From Escallonia rubra (lineage: Eukaryota; Streptophyta; Magnoliopsida; Escalloniales; Escalloniaceae), in contig JAVXUO010002614.1 of the NCBI GenBank assembly GCA_033065855.1, positions 56,001 through 120,000 of the forward strand: 64,000 bases of DNA, in the 5' to 3' direction. This document shows, piece after piece, positions 10,949-20,112 of the stretch. Position 1 is the first letter of the stretch, and each line of letters begins with the position of its first letter. A model generated the notes under the pieces. It was not told the origin of the DNA. It ran no database searches and saw only the letters and a list, made by a program, of their open reading frames with translations. Both the position numbers and the translations under genes were made by a program.

Positions 10949-11643
10949 TGTAACCCATCTTTCAACCACAGTTTACGGGCAATGTTGTTAACAGTGAAAT
11001 AAGGTAATTTTTTATCGACAAAGTAGCCCACAACACAGTTATCCCACAATTCAATACCCTCTTCAGCAATAACTTGTGGTGGAGAAACTTGTACCTTTCC
11101 TTCAGAAATCGTCGGCGAAAAGTAAGATAATTTTATCTTACCTCTAGAACTATAAGGCCCCGACTTCACCTTTTCAGCCCAGGATGGATGAGGTGAAGAA
11201 GCAATAAGGCGCTAAGCGTCTGCCCTAATATCTCTTTCTCCCTTATCCTCACCAAAGGCTCCCCCTCCCTTCGGTCGAGTATCATCCCAATTGCCCCTCC
11301 CTCCTCTGGTACTCCTGCCAATACCATATTTATCTCGAGAACGGGACCGAGAGGCCAGCTGCCTCCAAAGTGAGTCCACCTCTGCTTGTAACACACATTT
11401 CTCATCACCGACCTGACGCTGGTACTCAAGTTCCTCCATAATCAAACCAAAATGACGGGCTGACAACGAACCACTTAAGAAACGATCTTGTAGCCCATTA
11501 GTTTCCGCTAGGACAGTTGCTTCCTCATCAGAATAGTTTGAACCATCAATTCTCTTCAAAAGAGATCCATTACTCTTTGACATACCCGAGGGGCCAGGGG
11601 TAGCCTCCCGATGCTTGGCCGACGGTGAATGAGAAGCCACCAA
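10949..11643 (-). pseudogene. LINE ORF1, N-terminal part with DUF4283-like domain
   Basis: Minus frames 11643-11212 and about 11210-10949 carry the ORF1 N-terminus: a low-complexity Ser/Gly/Arg-rich start, then VSPPQVIAEEGIELWDNCVVGYFVDKKL in pieces, and NNIARKLWLKDGLQKV, which is the DUF4283 signature of plant L1 ORF1. One stop (about 11213) separates the two. ORF1 resumes at 7552 beyond LTR C. The 5' edge at about 11643 directly abuts Tat RNase H sequence. Confidence 0.82.
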
Positions 11644-11655
11644 ACTAGGACTTCC

Positions 11656-12680
11656 TTTGACAAACTAAAGGGATATCTTACGTCGCCACCTCTTCTCTCC
11701 AAACCCATCACGGGAGAGGATATTTTTCTTTACTTGGCCATTGCAGAATATGCCATCAGTACAGTTCTAATTCGAGAGCAGGATGGACGGCAACTCCCTA
11801 TTTATTATGTGAGCAAAGTTCTTCAGGGAGCCGAACAGAGATATCCGAGTGCGGAGAAGTTGGCATTCGCTTTGCTAATTGTCGCAAGAAAGCTTCGGTC
11901 GTACTTTCAGTCTCACACGATAATCGTGCTCACTGACAAGCCCCTTAGACGAATATTGCACAAGCCCGACCTTTCGGGTCGTCTCGTTCCCTGGTCGATA
12001 GAATTGGGCGAGTTTGACATCCATTATCGACCGCGACCTTCAATCAAAGGGCAGGCCCTGACAGATTTCATTGTTGAATGCACTTTCCCCATTAAAGACG
12101 AGGAGCCTCTCCCTTCTGCCCAACCTGAACAGTTCGCTTGGACACTCTTTGTGGATGGGTCATCAAACACAAGTGGGAATGGTGCGGGATTGATCCTCAA
12201 TGGACCAGACGGCCTGACCGTAGAATATGCTCTCCGCTTTGACTTCCAAGCTTCCGACAATAGAGCAGAATACGAAGCTTTGATAGCAGGCATGCATCTT
12301 GCTCATGCCATGCGCGCAGCATCACTTCATGCTTTCAGTGATTCAGCGCTTGTTGTAAGGCAGATGTCAGGAGAGTACGAAGCAAAAGATTCAAAGATAG
12401 CCGATTATTTGCGTAAGGCGAAAGAAGTAGCCAGCACGTTCAATCTCTTCAAAATCACGTAGATCCATAGAGAAGACAATACTTCTGCAGATGCACTTTC
12501 AAGGTTGGCCTCTCTTGATCCATCAGGATTTGGCCACACCATCCATCTCAAACTTTTGCATGAGCCAAGCATTATGACAAAGGAAATTATGCAGACGGAG
12601 CATAAGCCATTGTGGATTGATCCCATCATTGCCTGTCGACCGAAAGTAAGCCAAAAGTATCATTCTACGCTCGGCCCGAT
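11656..12680 (+). pseudogene. Tat pol: RNase H plus second (archaeal-like) RNase H
   Basis: The frame opens inside the RNase H domain (FDKLKGYLTSPPLLSKP, then LYYVSK-type IYYVSKVLQGAEQRYPSAEK and VLTDKPLRRILHKPDLSGRL). It continues into a second RNase H-like fold: FVDGSSNTSGNGAGLIL, then NRAEYEALIAGM and SDSALVVRQMSGEYEAKD, with the expected Asp, Glu and Asp. This dual arrangement is the Tat-lineage hallmark; the second domain is thought to help remove the RNA strand. An in-frame TAG at 12460-12462 precedes the final IHREDNTSADALSRLAS block. The frame is then lost near 12655. Confidence 0.88.
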
Positions 12681-12942
12681 ATGCTGTGGTAGAAGATGTG
12701 TTATATAATCGCTCATTTACGCTACCTTATATGCGTTGCCTTACCCCCACTGAAGCAGATTACGCGTTACGGGAGGTTCGTGAAGGCATCTGTGGTCAAC
12801 AACTAGGAGGACGCGCGTTGACACACAAAGTTCTTCGGCAAGGCTACTATTGGCCTACTATGCAGCAGGATGCTATGAGTTATACAAAGAAATATGATGC
12901 CTGCTAGCGTTTCTCCTCCATTCCTAGGCAAGCACAAGCCCT
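12665..12942 (+). pseudogene. Tat integrase N-terminal zinc-binding region
   Basis: Frame-shifted from the RNase H part. It reads VVEDVLYNRSFTLPYMRCL, then EVREGICGQQLGGRALTHKVLRQGYYWPTM and YTKKYDAC, which is the H2C2 integrase region of Gypsy elements. The usual first His of HEGxCGxH is replaced (EGICGQQ), and a TAG at about 12905 follows the first Cys of the CxxC pair. Confidence 0.8.
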
Positions 12943-13821
12943 TTGTCAACATTAAGCAGCCCCATACCCTTCGTGATGTGGGGGATGGACATCCTGGGCC
13001 TTTTCCCACTAGCCACTGCTAAGCGTAAATTTGTAATTGTGGCTATTGATTACTTCACTAAATGGGTACAGGCCGAAGCCCTAGCTTTGATCACTGAAAG
13101 GAAGTGCGAAGACTTCTTCTGGCGAGCGGTTGTTTGTCGCTTTGGGATTTCGCGTGTGCTAATCACAGACAATGGAAAGCAGTTCGATAATCCTACCTTT
13201 CGAACTTTCTACACAAACTTATCCATTGAACAATGTTTCACCTCTGTAGCACACCCACAAACCAATGGGCAGACTGAGGTTACCAATCGCACCCTTCTGC
13301 AAGGGATAAAGAATAAACTTGATGGTGCAAAGGGGCTATGGGTGGACGAGTTGCATAAAATCCTTTGGGCTTACAATACCACGCAGACCCCTACAGACGA
13401 GAGCCCTTTTAGTTTATCATTCGGCATAGAGGCATTAATTCTTGTTGAAATTAGGTTACCATCTCTTCGTCTAACAGCATATGACCCAGTCCAGAATGAA
13501 GAGGCCCTTCGGGCAAATCTCGATCTCCTTGATGAGCAGCGCGAACAAGTAGCGATGCGCCTTACAGCTTATCAACATCGAGTCTCCAAGTTTTATGATC
13601 AACGAGTGCGTCCTCGAATCTTCCGCGTATGTGACTTAGTCCTGCGCCGTATCGCAGCATCCGCACCACGAGACGCCATTAGAAAACTAGCGCCAAACTG
13701 GGAAGGCCCGTATAAAGTTGTAAAGCTGGGAGGCCCAGGAGCTTATCACTTGGAAAATATGGACGGCAAAGCAATTCCTCGTACATGGAATGCCACAAAT
13801 TTAAGGCGCTACTACGCATGA
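12943..13821 (+). CDS. Tat integrase catalytic core and C-terminus
   Basis: An open frame of 292 codons with the three catalytic positions visible: Asp in MWGMDILG, Asp in LITDNGKQF and Glu in QTNGQTEVTNR. The C-terminal part runs through YDQRVRPRIFRVCDLVLRR and LAPNWEGPYKV to NATNLRRYYA and a natural stop. Integrase joins the reverse-transcribed DNA to the chromosome. The frame is intact from the core to the end, although upstream pol is broken, so the product could not form from this copy as a normal polyprotein. The first Met is within the core and is not a real start. Confidence 0.85.
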   Translation: MSTLSSPIPFVMWGMDILGLFPLATAKRKFVIVAIDYFTKWVQAEALALITERKCEDFFWRAVVCRFGISRVLITDNGKQFDNPTFRTFYTNLSIEQCFTSVAHPQTNGQTEVTNRTLLQGIKNKLDGAKGLWVDELHKILWAYNTTQTPTDESPFSLSFGIEALILVEIRLPSLRLTAYDPVQNEEALRANLDLLDEQREQVAMRLTAYQHRVSKFYDQRVRPRIFRVCDLVLRRIAASAPRDAIRKLAPNWEGPYKVVKLGGPGAYHLENMDGKAIPRTWNATNLRRYYA

Positions 13822-14177
13822 ACAAGACCGGGGGGCATACGCACTCCACACTCGGCCACATACTAGATCTTACTCATGCGTAGATCACTTTTGTAAGACT
13901 ACGGCTTTTCACAGCCTAGTTTTCCTTGCATTCTTTACTTCGCGCCATATGGCCGTAGATGTACTTTATCTTTATTATGAATGAGAAGAGTTTGCAAGCA
14001 AGAATGCGCAAGCACAAAAATAGAATCTTGATTGCATTAAAAGTTTGAGTTTACACGTTGAAGCTCCAAGGCAGCAAAAGAAATTTTAAAAGGCTAAATC
14101 TAATAGACAAGGCAATCCTAGTCTAATCATTCTGCTCAGCAGCATCTGTTGGTAACTCCATCTCTTGAGAGCGACCT
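13822..14177. other. Spacer between Tat integrase and antisense gene
   Basis: About 355 bp between the two convergent reading frames. AT-rich toward the middle (tactttatctttattatgaa). No motif recognised; it probably holds 3' ends of both transcripts. Confidence 0.5.
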
Positions 14178-16227
14178 TCAGAGAGACAGTTGCGGCCTTA
14201 AAACAGCCATAGACGCTGACCCGGAAGCACCTAAATTGCGGCTCATAGAACGACTAGTGAGCGCCCGAGAACTAGCAGCTTTCTTGGGTTCAGCTTCTTC
14301 AGCTCGACGCTCAGTTTCTGAAGCAACCTCTCGTGCGAACTTGTGCTCGTAGATGCTCATGTCAAGCTCAGGATGATCTTTCGAGACATCGGTCTTGCAT
14401 TCATTATAGCCATGCACAAGTGCCCCTTTGGAGTCACGGAGGCGCTGATCCAAGAAAACCTTGGATCTCTTGAATAGTTGCACTGCCTGAAGAGCTACCG
14501 ACGACTTCTCGGCCTCCAAATCATTAACATGAGATGATAGTTCGGCATTCTTTGCGGTCATCCCAGCGTTAGACAACTCTAATCGCTCTACCTTCTTACT
14601 CAAGTCTTCAACTTTCTTCTCAGCCTCCTTGTGAAAGTTGTTATCTATCATTACTTTCTTCTTCTCCTCGTCTAACACCTTGTCTGCAGCAATCAGCTTC
14701 TCTACGCCAATCTGCACCTGCGCCATAGCCTATACGACAAAGAGTTAGAATCAAAACAACAAAACTTTCCAAGGAAAGAAAAGAGAAAAAATGAACCTGT
14801 GACATTAGCCGAACCATCCCATTGGCTGTCTCTGTGACGCCGTAGCCAGACAATGTCTTTCTATCCATGGGAATGATTGCATGGCTAGACCAATCCCATG
14901 CCGTGTGGGGAGACTTAAACACCGACTCGTCAACAAATACTCCCCAGGCAGGACGATGCAGGGTGTCAGGACAAACGGAGGATGATGTGGCTCTATTCCC
15001 AGCTCTGCTCGAGACTTTTCGCTTCTTGGAAGTCTCTTTAGACTTGTCCACAGAAGTCAAGCCCAAAACAAAGTTTTCAGTTTGAGTCTCCGTTACCTTT
15101 GGCTGAGACCCAGAAACCAAAGCACCAAAATCCAAGTCTTGCATCTCCTCCTCCTCAAGACCATGTATCGAAGCTAGCTCATCAGGGATTATGTCTCCCA
15201 AAACTCCTTGGGCATTGAATAGCGGTGGATCTCCTTGCGCACGTGACGACATGTTTCCTGCATGCAAAACAAAAGTAAGATTACCATTCACGATTAGACA
15301 AACTCAAGGTTTGGTAAGAGCTTTACCAGGATTGTTTTCGCCCTCTTCCTCTTCATCTTCCTCGTCGACAAAGTCTTAAGGCTCAGGAGGAAAGATGATT
15401 CCACACTCACAGAGCTGAGCATTATTCAAAGGATATCTGGATTCTAAAGGCTCAACCCCCTTAAGCTTCCTAATGTGCTCGAGGTCAGTCTCCGAAAAGT
15501 CCGTTTCTTTTAGTCTATTACAAGCTCTAGTCTCGCACTCTACGAGCCACACGTTACAAAATTCGCTTCTTTGAGACTTAAGCAATTTAACAAACAAAAA
15601 TCTCTCCTTCCAATGGTGATTGGATGATGGAGGGTACGGAAATAGGTTGGCTTCGGCCTTTGGGCGTCGACTCAAGAAATACCAACCTACTTGCTTAGTT
15701 ATCGTACAGATAGTAAAAAACCATCTGAACACTCTAACCCTAGGATTTAAACCTAGTTTATGGCATTAATAGATGAAGAAACTCATGAAACGCCATGCGT
15801 GAGGCGAAAATTGGCCCGGCGCAAGCCCATAAACATTCAAAACCTTGATAAAGAAAGGATGAAGAGGAACTCTAAATCCATTGATGAACATATCCCAATA
15901 AACACCGATCTCGTCGATTGTGGTCATGTTAGCTGATTCATTCTTATCAGGAAGCCTAAGTTTTATAATCGGCAGAATTTCACCACGCTCACGTAGAAGT
16001 TTCAGGTCATAACTACTCAACTTGCTCCTAAGTGTGTGCGCATCAAAAGGTTTAGGGGACTGAGCACTTTCCCTTAAGACTTCCTTAGCAGGAACTCACC
16101 TCAACTCTTGGAAAGGAACTAATGGAACTCCTGTTTCTAAAAATAAAGGATCAAAGGTAGGCTCTATCCTAACACCTTGAATATCAACGATAGGCTCATA
16201 AACACATTCTTCATCCTCGTTGAACAT
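14178..16227 (-). pseudogene. Antisense gene of the Tat element (PF04195-like), spliced, three stops
   Basis: Minus-strand gene starting at ATG 16227. Exon 1 holds a domain resembling the plant 'putative gypsy type transposon' family: LLRERGEILPIIKLRLPD, FINGFRVPLHPFF, LNVYGLAPGQFSPHAWRFM, then GWYFLSRRP. Two introns have consensus ends: 15326-15258 (69 bp, GTAAAG..GCAG) and 14796-14730 (67 bp, GTTCAT..ATAG). Exon 2 has an acidic stretch and a KKRKV nuclear-localisation-like motif. Exon 3 is a long coiled coil (about residues AMAQVQ to SSVALQ) ending RPQLSL. Three in-frame stops (16096-16098, 15763-15765, 15376-15378) disable it. The first overlaps a perfect donor-like AGGTGAGT, so it could instead be an intron start. 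The role of such antisense proteins is unknown. Confidence 0.75.
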
Positions 16228-16413
16228 AATTTTAGATCAAAACAAGAGATTTCAAAGAAAAGTTGGAGACAAGTTTGAAACTTACTTGAAAAAGAAGATG
16301 ATCTTCAGACTCTACTTAGAAATCTTCTTCAAATAAAACTCCAAAGATGATCTCTCGCACTCTACACTTTGAGAAATGAAATGAGTTGTGAAAAGGGTAA
16401 AAGGGTTTGCCCC

Positions 16414-16420
16414 TTATAAA
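16414..16420 (-). promoter_or_regulatory. TATA box of the antisense gene
   Basis: TTTATAAGGG on the minus strand, about 190 bp upstream of the ATG at 16227. A 40-bp tandem array lies just upstream (16555-16985), so this looks like a dedicated promoter within the element. Confidence 0.5.
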
Positions 16421-16554
16421 GAAACAACAGACCCATCCAACGGATGAGATCTCATGACCATTGAGTTACCCTGGACACGTGGCACGCATCTAAAAATACG
16501 ACAGAGGGCAAATTTACCTAATTACCCCACGACGACAACTAAAGTAAAACCGAG

Positions 16555-16985
16555 TAGACGAGCTACTCAAATCCTAACCCCTGTCGAGCAGATGAGCATA
16601 TCAGACCCCATCTCTACTTTATTCGAGTAGACGAGTTATTGGTCCTAGTCTCTGCAGAAAGCGAAAATATTGGACAAAGCCGAGTAGACGAGTCAATCGT
16701 GGACCTCTGCTCTGCCAAACCGAGTAGACGAGTCCATAGTGGACCTCTGCTCGGCCAAGCCGAGTAGACGAGTCCCCATGGACCTCTGCTCGGCCAAGTC
16801 GAGTAGACGAGTCCCCATGGACCTCTGCTCGGCCAAGCCGAGGAGACGAATCCCTAGAGGACCTCTGCTCGGCCAAGCCGAGCAGACGAGTCCATAGTGG
16901 ACCTCTGCTCGGTCAAGCCGAGCAGACGAGTCCCTAGAGGACCTCTGCTCAGCCAAGCCGAGTAGACGAGTCCTTTAAAGGATTC
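16555..16985. repeat. About 38-41-bp tandem repeat (CCGAGTAGACGAGTC)
   Basis: Nine or so units of 'gccgagtagacgagtcc' plus 'ggacctctgctcggccaa', regular between 16680 and 16985 and sparser before. It lies between the antisense TATA box and the polypurine tract, so upstream of the antisense gene. Confidence 0.88.
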
Positions 16986-17045
16986 CATTCGGCCAAAGTT
17001 TCCAAAAAACAATAATTCCATATTCTCCTTAAAAGAAGAATATAG

Positions 17046-17058
17046 AATGGGGGGCAAA
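17046..17058 (+). other. Polypurine tract of the Tat element
   Basis: AATGGGGGGCAAA directly precedes the LTR start TGATATGAG. This is the usual plus-strand primer position. Confidence 0.7.
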
Positions 17059-17521
17059 TGATATGAGTAAAAAATATCATTATGACACTTGTCATTTTCT
17101 GGAGATGTTAAACCTACCCCAATACTCATGAATAAATGTAAATGTAAAGTGGGGACTAACCACCTTCCCACCATTTACACCATTCATTAAAGCAGTAACC
17201 TTCCCATTCAAGACAATTAACTACCATTAGTGGGAATAATCTCTCATTAATCTGGTAAAACTCCGTAATTAAATGGGGAAGTAAATAAACCACTAAGGAA
17301 GACCATATAAAAGGAAAATGCGGGAACCAAGAAAGGCAAGTGAATTCATTTGAGTTTACATTATAATCTCCTATCTTCTGACTTAAGCATCAGAGATTTC
17401 CCGCTGGAAATCCTTCCGGCGAATCACCGATGTTGTCTTTTTCTTGTGCAGGCTTATTCACGAATCAAGTTTCAGATTTCATCCGCAACAGAATCTGTGT
17501 GTGATTGATCACTGTGTGACA
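17059..17521 (+). mobile_element. 3' LTR of the Tat element (463 bp)
   Basis: Begins TGATATGAGT after the polypurine tract and ends CACTGTGTGACA (TG..CA). It has a TATA box CATATAAAAGG at about 17303-17313. Its 5' partner is absent, so age cannot be estimated here. Confidence 0.65.
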
Positions 17522-20112
17522 TATGATTCGGCCATGAACATGGCTATGAAGCCACGTTGGGAGGGGCTGTTTCTAGGAATTTTGGGGCTTCGGATAAGTG
17601 TGTTGCTATGATTTGGTGAAATTTTGATAGATAGATTAGGGTTGCATGAATTGTGGAGTTTAAGGAGCAAGGGGGTGAAGAATTACGATGGGGCAGTTAA
17701 GGAAAATGAGTTACAATGAGTATATAGTATATACATGTGAAATTCATGCATGTAAATTCATGAAAAATGAAGATTGTTTATGATTATGTGATAATATGGT
17801 TAGTTTAGGAGTGAATGGGAGGGATTGAAGAATATTTCAGTGGGTTTCAAAAGATTGTGTGTGTTTTAGTGTGTAGCTGTGTGTGTTCAATGGGTGTAAG
17901 CCGCGGGGGGTGAGACTGCATGATCGTGTGTGTGTAATGATATGTGTAATTGATATTGGAACATGTTTAATGTGTGTTAATGGCTGAAATCAAGCTGGGT
18001 AAGTGAGAGGAAGGGCATGTCAGCGTGAGTTCGTGAATAGTGTGTGTGTATTAGTGTATGTCTCGGCAGGTGGAGGAAGGTTGAAGACGGGTGTGTGTGT
18101 TTTAGGTGAAAAACTAGGTGCTTTGATGTGAATAGTAAGTGTAATTGTCGCTACAGGTCAAAATTAATTTAGGCAGTCTTCCACGAATTTTTATAAATAT
18201 CTAAGGTAAAAATTTGACAAAGTGCAAAACTGTAACCCCTATAATTTGTGGGTTTCAAAAGATTGTGTGTGTTTGAGTGTGTAGCTGTGTGTGTTCAATG
18301 GGTGTAAGCCGCGGGGGTGAGACTGCATGATCGTGTGTGTGTAATGATATGTGTAATTGATATTGGAACATCTTTAACGTGTGTTAATGGCTGAAATCAA
18401 GCTGGGTTAGTGAGAGGAAGGGCATGTCAGCGTGAGTTTGTGAATGGTGTGTGTGTATTAGTCTATGTCTTGGCAGGTGGAGGAAGGTTGAAGACGGGTG
18501 AGTGTGTTTTAGGTGAAAAACTAGGTGCTTTGCTGTGAATAGTAAGTGTAATTGTCGCTAAAGGTCAAAATTAATTTAGGCAGTCTTCCACGAATTTTTA
18601 TAAATATCTAAGGTAAAAATTTGACAAAGTGCAAAACTGTAACCCCTATAATTTTTGCGAGACCTATGCTCTGAAACGTTTTGGGAATTTTTGGTGTCCG
18701 CGAAGGACGTTAAATTAGGGTAGCGATTATGAGCCATTCTGGATTTATTTAGCATAGAAAACCAAACGATTTTAATCTGAAAATTTTATGGAAACCTTGT
18801 TCTACTGATATGTTTCATATTCTAAATTTTCAGGCCATTTTGAGGCTGATATGTATTTTTCGCATAACTGGCCTTTTAGCGCTCGATCCGGACACCGGCT
18901 CGCGATTTTCGGGTAAAAATTCTTTAAAATAATTTTGAGGCCATAAATGATATCAGGATGCTAAAACTATAATTTTAAGATATTTTATGATTTTTCCGGT
19001 GCCGAAAACCTACAGGGGCATTTTGGTTATTTGTCACCCCGAAGGGGTATTTTGACCTAAGAAAGGTATTTTTGCATAAATTCACATTTGGGAAGCTTAT
19101 TTTAGTGATTCTAGTTACGGGAAGGCCATTTGGGTGATTTAAGTCCGAGGGGCATTTTAGTAATTTTACACCTAAGGGCATTTCGGTAATTTTACGTATG
19201 CGGTGAGGGAGGTTCATTTTGGAAGTATGTGTGAGTCCGTATTAAGTTATAATATTGTGTTAGGGCTATGTGCTGATGATTCAATTATTCTCTTTAGGTT
19301 AAAGTTAAAGACTTCCGGTTAGGATAAATTAGCTGCAGATCCAGGTAAGGGGTTTCTATCCGAACCTCGAGCCATCAGTTTGCTTTCGCAATTATTCTTT
19401 TGTTTAATTATGACCGTTGTTGAACTCTAAGTATGCATTGATTTCGATCTGTTACTAACAAGTAAACCCTGATGTTGAACCTGATTCAATTATTGAATTC
19501 CTGTCAGTGCTCACCTTTTGTTGCATATTGAGCGTTGATCTGTGTGTTGATTCTGTGATATATGTCTTCTGTATACTGACATGGGAATCTGTTCTGTTCT
19601 GAGGCGAGCGTTATAAGGCTGTTTTTGAATCTTGCGTGGAATGCAGGCTAGTACCTAAATGGACTAATATTCTAGTACATCATGCATGTGTACATTTTCT
19701 GAGGCTTGCCTGTGTGGCACCGCTACCACCCATGATCAGTATCTTCGGAATTTATGTGCATTATGTCTGTATTGATCACTTCAAGAATGTCTGAGAACAA
19801 TTGTCTGAATATCTTATCAAAAGGGACTGAGTGAAACGCTTCCCTGTTCTTGTCAGACTGTCGTAACTGTTATAAATCTTTTAACTATTTGTCTTTGAAT
19901 CATTGTAACTCCCTCCGAGATTGCTTTGTACGACCTTACTGAGCTCTCAAAAGCTCACCCTTCGTTTGACTCCCTTCTGCAGGTGACGATTAGCTGTCGT
20001 ATGTTCGGGGATGGGTTAGAGTCTGTGTGAGATTCCAATGAGCCCATCACTACTCGGTAATGTGACCCCTGCGCGGGTCTGTAATGTCGATTCATTCTAT
20101 CAGGTTATTGAT
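17522..20112 (+). repeat. LTR-like block, plus orientation (chromovirus type)
   Basis: No coding frame is found in these 2.6 kb. Features fit a chromovirus LTR: a GT-rich U3, a run of 'gggcattttggt'-type phrases at 19010-19210, a donor-like CAGGTAAGG at 19343 and an acceptor preceded by AAGCTCACCC at about 19950-19982. The right edge meets TGTCACAACCC at 20113. The left end was not defined exactly, and it may be a truncated LTR. Confidence 0.45.
17841..18655 (+). repeat. 408-bp tandem duplication
   Basis: Copy 1 (17841-18248) and copy 2 (18249-18655) align end to end with only scattered differences, for example GTGTGTTTTAG versus GTGTGTTTGAG near the start and one indel in the G-run. Both are rich in GTGTGTG and end CCCCTATAATTT. 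Confidence 0.92.

Larger units (their letters stand above)
354..11643 (-). mobile_element. LINE (plant L1-like), minus strand, split by two solo LTRs
   Basis: A run of T at about 354-361 is the poly(A) end of a minus-strand LINE whose 5' end lies near 11643. Removing the two solo LTRs (3750-5918 and 7553-10943) leaves about 5.7 kb in L1 order: ORF1 with a DUF4283-like domain and CCHC zinc knuckle, then ORF2 with endonuclease, reverse transcriptase and a C-terminal zf-RVT-like region. Both LTRs are bounded by 5-bp target duplications, so they arrived after the LINE. Stops and frameshifts break both ORFs. The left flank is G1 chromovirus and the right flank is Tat-lineage sequence; because these differ, no LINE target duplication could be recognised and the junction may be rearranged. 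Confidence 0.9.
11644..17521 (+). mobile_element. Tat-lineage Ty3/Gypsy element, 5'-truncated
   Basis: Plus-strand pol (RNase H, a second RNase H-like domain, integrase) is followed by an antisense gene, a polypurine tract (17046-17058) and a 463-bp 3' LTR (17059-17521). A duplicated RNase H and an extra antisense ORF between integrase and 3' LTR are recognised traits of the Tat/Retand/Ogre group. Gag, protease, RT and the 5' LTR are missing: the left edge meets the LINE at 11643. Confidence 0.85.
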
